DNA of 64,000 nt from Haloferula sp. BvORR071 (GTDB taxonomy: Bacteria > Verrucomicrobiota > Verrucomicrobiia > Verrucomicrobiales > Akkermansiaceae), in the NCBI RefSeq assembly GCF_000739615.1, contig NZ_BATP01000003.1:1-64000 (forward strand), given 5' to 3'. The translations under genes and the position numbers were made by a program. Below are positions 17,086 through 25,378 of the stretch, in pieces. The first letter of the stretch is position 1; every line of letters starts with the position of its first letter. The notes below the pieces were generated by a model that was not told the DNA's origin, made no database searches, and was given only the letters and a program-made list of their open reading frames with translations.

Positions 17086-17403
17086 GTGAGTGTGGATACC
17101 TACCTCTGTCCCGGCTGCGACAAGGAAGTGCGTGTCGGCTCGCGCTACTGTCCCTACTGCAATCCGCCGGCGAAGCGCCGCAAGAAGCACAAGAGTGCGA
17201 CCAGCGGCGGCAAGCGGAGCTGGGAGCAGGATTCCGCCTATGATGGTGCGGATTTGCCGGGCGAGGACTTCGACTACGATGACTTCGTGTCCCGCGAGTT
17301 CGGCGGCAAGCCGCACCACAAGACAGGAGTGAAGTGGTATTGGTGGCTCACGGCTGCAGTGCTTCTCGGCCTGATGATATTCGCGGGCTTCCGCCTGTTT
17401 TGA
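17086..17403 (+). CDS. Small zinc-ribbon membrane protein
   Basis: A 105-residue protein read from a GTG start, 16 bp after the preceding stop. Earlier in-frame starts would overlap the upstream gene and add low-complexity sequence. The N-terminus has a four-cysteine zinc ribbon, LCPGCDKEV followed by YCPYC. A basic stretch (KRRKKHK) and an acidic linker follow, and the C-terminus is a single membrane helix (WYWWLTAAVLLGLMIFAGF). Such zinc-ribbon/TM proteins are common and mostly uncharacterised. The helix would anchor the ribbon on the cytoplasmic side. It lies between the metzincin cluster and the ABC pair without a clear tie to either. The start is uncertain; GTG at 17092 is an alternative. 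Confidence 0.7.
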   Translation: MSVDTYLCPGCDKEVRVGSRYCPYCNPPAKRRKKHKSATSGGKRSWEQDSAYDGADLPGEDFDYDDFVSREFGGKPHHKTGVKWYWWLTAAVLLGLMIFAGFRLF

Positions 17404-17473
17404 GCAGGGATGATAATCCTCCGCCGGATTCCCACTTGGCAAAATCCGGGCCGGCCGCTGAACTGCTAGGCCT

Positions 17474-18409
17474 ATGGCGGAGGCTGCGGTGGAAATCGAA
17501 TACCTGCGAAAGCGCTACAAGGGCGGCTTCGAGGCGCTCAAGGGTGTCTCCCTGACCGTGCCGAAGGGCAGCGTGTTCGGGCTGTTAGGGCCTAACGGCG
17601 CTGGCAAGAGCACCATGGTGAAGTCGCTGCTGACAATCATCCGCCCCACCGAATGCCGCGGCAGCTTGCTCGGCAAGAAGATCGGGGACCGCAAGACCTT
17701 GGGCCGGGTTGGCTATTTGCCGGAGCATGCCAAGTTCCCGGAATACCTGACGGGGCGGCAGGTGGTCCTCTATTCGGCGGGCTTGGCCGGTGTCCCGGGC
17801 AAGGCCGCCCGGGAGCGGACCTCGCAGCTCTTGGATCTGGTGGGTTTGAAGGCTTGGCAGGACAAGCCGGTGGGAACCTACTCGAAGGGCATGAAGCAGC
17901 GCGCCGGTTTGGCCCAAGCACTGGTGAATGAACCCGAGATCGTCTTCCTTGATGAGCCGACCGACGGAGTGGACCCAGAGGGCCGGATCGAGATCCGCAA
18001 GATCATCGAGCGGATGCGCGCCGAAGGGCGAACAGTTTTCGTCAACAGCCACTTGCTCGCCGAGGTCGAGCAGGTCGCGGACTTCGTCGTGATTCTGGTG
18101 GGCGGGAAGATCATCCGGTCCGGCTCAATGAAAGAGCTGACCCAAGCGGAGAAGACCTTCGAGATCCGTAGCTTGGGACCCATTCCTCTTGATCTGCGCG
18201 AGAGCCTTGAAAAATCGGGCATCAAGGTGGCGGGGGACCAAGTGCTGGTTCCCGCGGCAAATGCCGGCGACGTGCAGCCGGTGATTGACGCGCTGCGAAC
18301 GGCGGGCGTGGTGATCCGTGAGATGAAAGAGGCACGCTTGAGCTTGGAAGAACTTTATCTCTCCTCGATGGACAGTGCTCGTGGCGAAATGAACGGAGGT
18401 GCGGCATGA
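17474..18409 (+). CDS. ABC transporter ATP-binding protein
   Basis: A 311-residue nucleotide-binding subunit. The Walker A motif is GPNGAGKST. The signature is an atypical TYSKGMKQR in place of LSGGQ, as in NatA/GldA/CcmA-like exporters. The Walker B is IVFLDEPTDGVDP, with the H-loop at NSHLLAEVEQ. The last 80 residues form the extra C-terminal domain seen in ABC-2 type exporters. It drives export together with the permease encoded immediately downstream, whose ATG overlaps this stop codon (ATGA), so the two are translationally coupled. The cargo cannot be told from sequence. The Walker A region uses the codons CTG TTA GGG CCT AAC, unusual for this G+C content (see findings). Confidence 0.93.
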   Translation: MAEAAVEIEYLRKRYKGGFEALKGVSLTVPKGSVFGLLGPNGAGKSTMVKSLLTIIRPTECRGSLLGKKIGDRKTLGRVGYLPEHAKFPEYLTGRQVVLYSAGLAGVPGKAARERTSQLLDLVGLKAWQDKPVGTYSKGMKQRAGLAQALVNEPEIVFLDEPTDGVDPEGRIEIRKIIERMRAEGRTVFVNSHLLAEVEQVADFVVILVGGKIIRSGSMKELTQAEKTFEIRSLGPIPLDLRESLEKSGIKVAGDQVLVPAANAGDVQPVIDALRTAGVVIREMKEARLSLEELYLSSMDSARGEMNGGAA

Positions 18410-19428
18410 GTGCTTGGATTGCAATTTTCATGGATTCCTTCCGCCACCTGAAGGCTCGGAAGTTGTTTTGGATCACTTTTTCGGTCTCGCTCTTGGTGGC
18501 CCTGGTCTATGCCTCGATCGGCTTTGATGAAAAGGGGATGTCCGTCTTCTTCGGCTGGAAGCATTTCGAGAATCCGATTGTCCGCGAAGGTCGTCCCGAG
18601 GCGGCTGATTTCTACGTGAAGATCTTTACCGATCTCATCGTTCGTTTCTGGCTGGCTTGGGTGGCGCTTGGCTTGGCCTTGGTTTCGACGGCGGGAATCT
18701 TTCCGGATTTCATCGCAGAGGGGTCGATCGGCATACCGCTTTCGAAGCCGGTCGGACGGCTGCGCCTGTTCCTGATGAAGTTCACCGGAGCACTGCTTTT
18801 CGTGGCGCTTCAAGTCGGCGTATTCACGGCGGCGGTGTTCCTGGCGATCGGCTTCCGGGTCGGGGAATGGAATTTCACGGTCTTCTGGGCCGTGCCGCTG
18901 GTGACCTTCATCTTTGCCCTGCTTTTTTCGGTCGCAGTGTTCCTCGGTGTTTGGACGCGTTCCACGCTGTTCTCTCTTCTGGGTGCCATCGCGGTTTGGG
19001 TGATCTCCTGGTTCGTCCATCTGATGGAGGACGGTCTCTATGCCGTTGCCTACACCGCACCGCGCTCGGGGATCTCCGTCGACATGAAAACCGGCGAGAC
19101 CCGCAAGACCGACGAGGAGCAGGAGACGGCCAGCGGAATGGCGAAGGCTCACGCCGCTCTCGAAGCCGCAGGCAGCCCGCTGCCCAAGACCCGGGACTGC
19201 ACGATGTACCTCAGCCGCCTGATCAAGATGAAGGAGCGCGACTCGCTGCTCTCCGGCATCTCGCTTGATGAGGCGATGGCCGGCCGCCTGCGCGACCCGC
19301 GGGAACGAGAGGCGCAGAACGAGGCGGCCAAGCGTCACTCTGCCTGGTATGTCTTCGGCACTTCCTCGATTTTCGCCGCGGTCATGCTCTCACTCGCGGC
19401 GTGGATCTTCTGCCGTAGGGACTACTAG
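18406..19428 (+). CDS. ABC-2 type transporter permease
   Basis: A 340-residue integral membrane protein starting 4 bp inside the upstream ATPase gene, with GGAGG placed correctly before the ATG. About six hydrophobic segments are visible: one near residues 18-38, a pair around 80-105, a cluster at about 125-205, and a final helix near 313-333 ending in a short cytoplasmic tail. A hydrophilic loop of about 100 residues (roughly 215-305) separates the last helix. This is the layout of ABC-2 exporters with an extracytoplasmic domain. It partners with the ATP-binding subunit. The TAG stop overlaps the stop of the convergent FG-GAP gene by 4 bp (CTAG), so there is no room for a terminator between them. 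Confidence 0.88.
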   Translation: MSAWIAIFMDSFRHLKARKLFWITFSVSLLVALVYASIGFDEKGMSVFFGWKHFENPIVREGRPEAADFYVKIFTDLIVRFWLAWVALGLALVSTAGIFPDFIAEGSIGIPLSKPVGRLRLFLMKFTGALLFVALQVGVFTAAVFLAIGFRVGEWNFTVFWAVPLVTFIFALLFSVAVFLGVWTRSTLFSLLGAIAVWVISWFVHLMEDGLYAVAYTAPRSGISVDMKTGETRKTDEEQETASGMAKAHAALEAAGSPLPKTRDCTMYLSRLIKMKERDSLLSGISLDEAMAGRLRDPREREAQNEAAKRHSAWYVFGTSSIFAAVMLSLAAWIFCRRDY

Positions 19429-22400
19429 GGTTCGTTCGGCAACTTTGGCAGCTTGGGGGCTTCGATAAATTCCAGGATTCCGATCGAAGAGGGTGGTGTG
19501 CCCTTCTTGGGTGTCGCGCAGGCTGCCCGCCATGCTGCGTCGATGGACTTGGCCGGCGCTTCTGGAGCGAAGAGGGATGCAAACTCCTCTCTGCTGATCA
19601 TCTCATCGTCATCGGCATCGAGATCGGCGGCAAGCCCGGCGCGCTCGCCGCGGGTGTCCTTGGCTGCCACGTAGGTTGAGAAATTCGGCAGGGTCTTCGC
19701 GCCCATCCACGCTTTGAGGTCCATGCCCGAGCCGCCTTTGGCGCGGGCCCAGAAGGCATCAACGGCTTTGGCGGGGGTGCCGGGTCTCCACATCGCGGCC
19801 ACCTCATCCCGGGTGACCACGCCGTCTGGAATTTCATCCAGGTCAAGAAATGCCGCGGCACGGATGGTCCAGCCTTCGAGGGTGCGGGCCAAGGCGGGGT
19901 CACTCTTGGCCGCGATGAACTCATCAAGCGACACCTCGTCGGAAGCATCCGCATCAGCTTTCACAAAGAGCTTTTCCTTCTTGGCTGCCGGGGGATTGGC
20001 ATAGATGGCTAGCCATTCCGTGGCGGACAGGCCGTGGCTGCCGTCCACATCGAAAGCGAGGAACAACGATGCGTCCGGGCCGGAAAGCAGTGAACCACTG
20101 AGGCGAAAGATGCCGACCTTGCCGACAAGGTCGGTCATCGTCTTGTCGACAGGGTTGATGCCATACATCTCGGGGGAACCGACGATGACGGTATCGCCGC
20201 TCAAGGCCAAGGATGCTGCGAAGGAGTAGTTTTCGCCTTCACCGATCCGATCCTGGCGGGTCCAGTTAGTGCCCTCGCGGGCAAAGACTTGGACCCCGCC
20301 CTTATAGCCTTCCCCATTGTAAGCTCCGACCAGTGCGACCTTGCCTTCGATGGCGACGGTCTGTCCGAAGCGGTAGCCAGTTTGGGGATCCTCCGGGGTA
20401 AAGCGAGCGACGCGCTGCCAGGAATCTCCACTGCGGGCGAAGAGATGGGCGGCGCTCGGTTGGGATAGCAAGGGATTGTCCTCGGACCCCGGGGCACCGA
20501 TCAGCGCGAGCTTTCCACTCAGGGCCACGGCGGTACCAAAGCGCCGGTCGTCGTTTCCGTTCAAGGTCGCTTGATGGGTCCACCCCGCGGCACTGCGTTT
20601 GAAGACATGGGCAGCTCCCGGATCCTCGTTCAATCCCGGCGCGCCGACCGCAATGGTCGGACCCTCGATGGCAACGGAGAAACCGAATTGATCCGCATGG
20701 CCGGGAGGGCTTCCTTCAAGCTCTGCCTGCTGGGTCCACAATTGGTCGCTGCGCCCGAAGACGTAGGCGCTACCGCTGAAGTCTCCCGGCTTCGGGGCAC
20801 CGATCACAGCGGTATCGGCTTTATCGTTGATCGCGACGCTGGCACCGAAGTTAACTGCCCCACCGTCCTCTGCTTCGATTTTCCTGTGCAGGTCCCATTG
20901 GCCGTTGAATCGGCCATAAATATAGGCGGCACCGGTTCCATCCAATTCACCGGGTGCGCCGGCGATCAAGATACCGTTGCGCAATGCCACCGCTGCGCCG
21001 AGGTGAATCTTGTTCTGGGTCCCGGCCGGGCTCAGCTTGGCCTCTTGTGCCCAGGTCGTGCCATTCCGGACGAAGATATAGGCACTTCCGCTCTCCATGC
21101 CTGCAGCGGTGTTGTCGGTAGCGGCTCCAATCGCACAGGTATCGCCATCGATGTCGACGGCATAGCCAAAGCGGTTGTTGAGCGCGTTGTCGCCGGCACT
21201 CAAGACACTGCGGCGGGTCCAACGGCTGCTGGTAATGTCGAAAGCCTCGGCGGCACCAGAAGGCCTTCCTGCCTCGGTCCCGCCTGCGGTCCAAGCCGCC
21301 ACTCCAAAAGTTCCGCTGATGGCGACGGGAATCGTATCCCCACTGGCATCGGTCCCTTGGGGACTCACGCTTGAGCCACGAGTGAAGAAGTTGTCCTGCC
21401 GCAGGAAGCTGTAGATCGCTCCCTTTCGCATGCCTGAGTTCGTGTTCACCTGGATCTTGGCCGCACCCACGATTGCCTCGCTGCCGGAAAGCGCGACGGT
21501 GCGGCCGAAACCGTCTGCTCCTTTCGCTTGAAACGCCTCGACTCTGGCCCGTTGAGTCCAGGTATTCCCGGTGAAGGTGAAGAAATAAGCTGCTCCCGGG
21601 GCCGCCTCCGAGCCCATGTCGGCACCGACCAGCAGCCCGGTTCCGGATAGGGCGACCGACACGCCGAAGTTTTCATTGGCGGCAATCGTAAGCGGCGGCA
21701 GATCCGTCCATGTGGTTCCGGAGCGGGTGTAGAGATATACGCCACCCCTGTTGGTGAAGGCACCCGGAGTTCCCAAGGCACCCACCGCGAGAATGTTGCC
21801 ATCGATCGAAATCGCCCTGCCGAAACGGGGTGGATTTCCAGCTGCTTCCGGTGGGTTGAACGTTCGCTGCAATTGCCAACCGCTGCTGCCGCGGACAAAG
21901 ACATACACCGCGCCCCGGCCACCGGTCTTTTCGGTGGTGCCCACCGCAGCGCTGGTGCCGCTGAGCGAAACGACCTCACCGAAGTGATCGCCTTTGGCTC
22001 GGTTCTCGATGGTTAAGGTCGCTACCTCGACCCACACGTTCCCCTCGCGGTTAAAGACGATCGCACTGCCCGCATCGACAGCAGTGGTGCTGAGATCATC
22101 TAGCGGAGCGCCGACCAGCGCGGTGCTTCCGGAAGCGGAAAGCGCCACCGCTCTACCGAAGGCATCTCCGGCCGCTCCATTCTTCGCCCGCAGCAACGAC
22201 TTGAATACCCACTTGCTGCCTTCGCGGGCGAAGACATAGGCGCTGCCGGCATCCTTCCCTTTCGGCGTGTCGTCGGAATCGGCTCCGACCAGTGCGAACA
22301 AACCGTCGACAGCCACCGATACGCCAAAGCCATCACCGGCCTCGCCCGGGCCGGTGACCGGAGGCGTCAGCGCCTGCTCGAGATTGGTGATGAGGGGATC

Positions 22401-23180
22401 GACGGTAAGGGGGTAGCGCGCGCCGCTGTCGTTGACTGCGAGCTGGATGCCCTCCGAAGTAGGCTTCATGGAGGAAGAGAGTTCCTTGCCATCCGCATCC
22501 CAGGCTTTGAGGCCGGAGTAATTGAGCTTGGGCGTTCCATCGGTTGAATGGAGCTCCAATGTCGCCGGATCTCCAGTGGCCACCGCATGCAGACCGGAGA
22601 GTTTCACCTTCAACTCAACCAGCTCCCCTGAACTGGCAGGGCGATCCTTCAAGGTGAAACCGTGCTCGATTCCCTCGGGGCGGTTCTCGAACCATTCGGT
22701 GACGCCATCGCCATGCCGTAGCTCGGCACGGATGCCGGTGGTGCTAAGTTCGGAGACGACTCCGCCATCGTCATACTCGAAAGCGACCTGCCGCTCATCT
22801 CGGCTCCCGATCGTGAGGCGCACACCCTCTGACGTGTAGCGTGCCGCGATGTCTTGGACGGAATGGTAGGAGAAGGCAGACACGCCTTCGTTGCCGGGCA
22901 GGGATGCTTCCTCTTCGGTCAAGGTGCTGATGCTGCGGCGGGCGATGTCGAGAGCGGACCAGAGACTCTCTTGCTCGGCCGGGGCCAAGCTTTCGAGCGC
23001 GGATGTATTGGCGGCAGCCGGGCGTGGGGAAGAAGATACTGCCGCATCGGGCTCCGATCGCCCGCGCTTGTCCGGGTTATGGCCCGGCTTGAGGATCCAA
23101 AGAGCACCGCCGAGAATGATCAGGGCGGAAATGCCGGTGCGACGGATTCGGCGCACCGGGAGTGGAGGAGTGGGGTTCAT
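19425..23180 (-). CDS. FG-GAP repeat beta-propeller protein with C-terminal EF-hands (1251 aa)
   Basis: A membrane helix at about residues 14-31 (a signal anchor after a basic RRIRR) leads into an exported protein. Residues about 275-1010 hold roughly 13-14 degenerate FG-GAP/integrin-alpha-like repeats, each with a core like FGxSVALSGxxxLVGA and a YVFxRxGxxW strand, enough for two seven-bladed propellers. The last 215 residues contain EF-hand-like calcium loops: DVDGSHGLS, DADASDEVS, DLDEIPDGVV and DLDADDDEMIS. The first 270 residues look like a separate beta-rich domain. A calcium-binding surface adhesion or recognition role is likely from the architecture, but no catalytic residue is seen. 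The gene is convergent with the ABC permease and separated from the branching enzyme gene by 133 bp, which holds its presumed promoter. Confidence 0.85.
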   Translation of the reverse strand: MNPTPPLPVRRIRRTGISALIILGGALWILKPGHNPDKRGRSEPDAAVSSSPRPAAANTSALESLAPAEQESLWSALDIARRSISTLTEEEASLPGNEGVSAFSYHSVQDIAARYTSEGVRLTIGSRDERQVAFEYDDGGVVSELSTTGIRAELRHGDGVTEWFENRPEGIEHGFTLKDRPASSGELVELKVKLSGLHAVATGDPATLELHSTDGTPKLNYSGLKAWDADGKELSSSMKPTSEGIQLAVNDSGARYPLTVDPLITNLEQALTPPVTGPGEAGDGFGVSVAVDGLFALVGADSDDTPKGKDAGSAYVFAREGSKWVFKSLLRAKNGAAGDAFGRAVALSASGSTALVGAPLDDLSTTAVDAGSAIVFNREGNVWVEVATLTIENRAKGDHFGEVVSLSGTSAAVGTTEKTGGRGAVYVFVRGSSGWQLQRTFNPPEAAGNPPRFGRAISIDGNILAVGALGTPGAFTNRGGVYLYTRSGTTWTDLPPLTIAANENFGVSVALSGTGLLVGADMGSEAAPGAAYFFTFTGNTWTQRARVEAFQAKGADGFGRTVALSGSEAIVGAAKIQVNTNSGMRKGAIYSFLRQDNFFTRGSSVSPQGTDASGDTIPVAISGTFGVAAWTAGGTEAGRPSGAAEAFDITSSRWTRRSVLSAGDNALNNRFGYAVDIDGDTCAIGAATDNTAAGMESGSAYIFVRNGTTWAQEAKLSPAGTQNKIHLGAAVALRNGILIAGAPGELDGTGAAYIYGRFNGQWDLHRKIEAEDGGAVNFGASVAINDKADTAVIGAPKPGDFSGSAYVFGRSDQLWTQQAELEGSPPGHADQFGFSVAIEGPTIAVGAPGLNEDPGAAHVFKRSAAGWTHQATLNGNDDRRFGTAVALSGKLALIGAPGSEDNPLLSQPSAAHLFARSGDSWQRVARFTPEDPQTGYRFGQTVAIEGKVALVGAYNGEGYKGGVQVFAREGTNWTRQDRIGEGENYSFAASLALSGDTVIVGSPEMYGINPVDKTMTDLVGKVGIFRLSGSLLSGPDASLFLAFDVDGSHGLSATEWLAIYANPPAAKKEKLFVKADADASDEVSLDEFIAAKSDPALARTLEGWTIRAAAFLDLDEIPDGVVTRDEVAAMWRPGTPAKAVDAFWARAKGGSGMDLKAWMGAKTLPNFSTYVAAKDTRGERAGLAADLDADDDEMISREEFASLFAPEAPAKSIDAAWRAACATPKKGTPPSSIGILEFIEAPKLPKLPNEP

Positions 23181-23240
23181 AAATGGGTGGGTTTTCTCTA
23201 CAATGAATATACAATGTAGATCTTTGAGCCCACCCCGATG
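23181..23240 (-). promoter_or_regulatory. AT-rich leader, presumed promoter of the FG-GAP gene
   Basis: The 45 bp before the ATG at 23180 is far more AT-rich than its surroundings. It contains on the reverse strand ACATTGTATATTCATTGTAG, with candidate -10 hexamers TATATT or TACATT and a repeated CATTGTA. A matching -35 is not convincing and no Shine-Dalgarno is evident. This is a weak assignment based on composition and position only. Confidence 0.3.
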
Positions 23241-23313
23241 GAAAGAACTTTAGTGTGAAAACGGCGTGAATCCCACCCCGCATCCAAGATGCCTAGGCTC
23301 CTCTCGATTCCGG

Positions 23314-25299
23314 CTAGGCCGGAGCGAATACCATCGCCGTCCGCGCCGGCGTGTAGATCGCCAGCGTGCCATCCTTCGCCACCGGGTAGGTGATATTGGC
23401 ATCCACCCGGTCCTGCCCGCCGAAGAAGGAGGCATCCGTATCGAGCACCAGCCGATACTCGCCCTTGCCAGGCACGGGGAACTTGTAGCCTGGGATCGAG
23501 CGGTCGATCGAAAGATTGAAGACGAAGATCAGATCGCCGCGACGAGCGCAGAGGACCTTGTTGCCCGCATCCAGGTTGAGCAGCTCTGCGCGCTCTTCAC
23601 CGGGTAAGCCATGCTTCTTGCCTGTCTCGAGCATTGCGCGGTCGAAGGCACCGAGGAAGCAGTACTTCAGCGCCGGGTTGTCGGCCAGCGACCACTGGCG
23701 GCGGCAGTAGTGGTAGGACCAGCCATTGCCCTCGCGCGGGAAGTCGAGCCATTCGGGATGGCCGAATTCGTTGCCCATGAAGTTCAGCCAGCCTTCGCCA
23801 CCGAGCGCGAAAGTTAGCAGGCGGATAATTTTGTGTAGGGCGATGCCGCGCTCGACGATGGGGTTCGGATCCTCCTTGCCCATGTGCCAGTACATATTCT
23901 GGTCCATTAGCCAGAAGGCTAGGGTCTTGTCGCCCACCAAGGCTTGGTCGTGGCTTTCGGCATAGGCGATGTTCGCCTCGCCATGGCGGCGGTTGCTCAG
24001 CGTGCTCCAGATCTCGCCGATGTCCCAGTCCTCGTCCGGCGTATGCTTGAGCAGCTTGATCCAGAAGTCGGGAATCCCCATCGCCAGGCGGTGGCTGAAA
24101 CCTACGCCGCCATCTTGCACCGGCCGGCATAGACCGGGCATGCCGGACATATCCTCTGCTACTAGGATCGCTCCGGGCTTGAGCTGACGCGCGAGAGTGG
24201 TCGCGAGCTGGAGGTAGAGCACCGCATCGTGATCCGCCTCGTCGCCGAAGTACTTCCAGTAGTCGTCGAAGGTGGTAGCACCGCGGTTCCAGTAGAGCAT
24301 CGAGGTCACGCCATCGAAGCGGAAGCCGTCGAAGCGGAAGTCCTCCAGCCAGTGACGCACATTTGAGAGCAGGAACTGGCGTACCTCCGCCCGGCCGTAG
24401 TCGAAGACCTTCGAGTCCCACTGCGGGTGGTCCCCGCGCCAGTCGGAGTGGAAGTAGAGATTGCCGGAGCCGTCGAGGTCATTGAGCCCCTCGGCATAGT
24501 TCTTCACCGCATGAGAGTGGACGATGTCTAACAGAACGGCGACCCCCAGCCCGTGCGCCGTGTCCACCAGATACTTCAGGTCCTCCGGCGTGCCGAAGCG
24601 CGAGGACGGCGCAAAGAAGGACGAGACGTGATAGCCGAAGGAGCCGTAGTAGGGATGCTCCTGCACTGCCATGAGTTGCACCACGTTGTAGCCCGCCGCG
24701 GCGATGCGGGGCAGGGTGGCATTCGCGAACTCGCGGTAGCTGTGCACGCGGCCTTCCTCGCCGGACATCCCAACGTGTGCCTCATAGATGAAGGGCACCT
24801 TCACCGAAGCGGGATCGAACTCGTGCTTCCACACATAGGGCTCCGCGGGCTCCCAGATCTGTCCGGAGAAGTCGTGGCTCTGCGGGTCTTGCACCACCCG
24901 CAGGATGCAGGCCGGAATTCGGTCGCGGCGCGAACCATCGGCCCCCACGATGTGCAGCTTCACACGCTGGCCATGGGCCAAGGCCCCGGGAGGCAGGCGC
25001 AGTTGCCAGACCCCGCCGCGGGCTGGTGCCAGTGGATGGGCCTCGCGGTCCCAGAAGTTGAAATCCCCGACCAGCGACACCGCCTTGGCCTTGGGCAGCC
25101 ACTCGCGGACCATCCAGCCGCCGTCCGGCTGGCGATGGATGCCGGTCAGCTTGTGACCATTGGCATGCGCCGATAGGCTGCCGCTGCGGCCATCGATGTC
25201 CGCCACCGTCTGGTGGAAGCGATCCAAGCGCCGGGCAATGACCTCCTTTTGGGGTTCAAGCCAAGGATCATCAAGGACAAGCCGGGGTGTTTCGCTCAC
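23314..25299 (-). CDS. glgB: 1,4-alpha-glucan branching enzyme (eukaryotic-type GH13)
   Basis: A 661-residue glycogen branching enzyme with a GTG start. A CBM48-like N-terminal domain (about 55-145) is followed by a GH13 barrel and an all-beta C-terminal domain. Catalytic blocks are clear: DIVHSHAVKN (region I), FRFDGFRFDG with nucleophile Asp329 (region II), VAEDMSGMPG with acid/base Glu382 (region III) and AESHDQ with Asp451 (region IV). AEDMSGMP and NFMGNEFGHPEW are typical of the eukaryote-like GH13 subfamily 8 rather than the E. coli GlgB type, which bacteria of the PVC and Bacteroidota groups often use. It makes alpha-1,6 branches in glycogen in the cytoplasm. No other glycogen gene is adjacent, so it is not in a glg operon here. 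Confidence 0.93.
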   Translation of the reverse strand: MSETPRLVLDDPWLEPQKEVIARRLDRFHQTVADIDGRSGSLSAHANGHKLTGIHRQPDGGWMVREWLPKAKAVSLVGDFNFWDREAHPLAPARGGVWQLRLPPGALAHGQRVKLHIVGADGSRRDRIPACILRVVQDPQSHDFSGQIWEPAEPYVWKHEFDPASVKVPFIYEAHVGMSGEEGRVHSYREFANATLPRIAAAGYNVVQLMAVQEHPYYGSFGYHVSSFFAPSSRFGTPEDLKYLVDTAHGLGVAVLLDIVHSHAVKNYAEGLNDLDGSGNLYFHSDWRGDHPQWDSKVFDYGRAEVRQFLLSNVRHWLEDFRFDGFRFDGVTSMLYWNRGATTFDDYWKYFGDEADHDAVLYLQLATTLARQLKPGAILVAEDMSGMPGLCRPVQDGGVGFSHRLAMGIPDFWIKLLKHTPDEDWDIGEIWSTLSNRRHGEANIAYAESHDQALVGDKTLAFWLMDQNMYWHMGKEDPNPIVERGIALHKIIRLLTFALGGEGWLNFMGNEFGHPEWLDFPREGNGWSYHYCRRQWSLADNPALKYCFLGAFDRAMLETGKKHGLPGEERAELLNLDAGNKVLCARRGDLIFVFNLSIDRSIPGYKFPVPGKGEYRLVLDTDASFFGGQDRVDANITYPVAKDGTLAIYTPARTAMVFAPA

Positions 25300-25378
25300 C
25301 CCGGCATCATGGCCGAACTTGCCGCTCCTGCAAAGTGGTGAGTGTGACGTCAGGCTTGAATGCGCCTCATCTCTCCGC

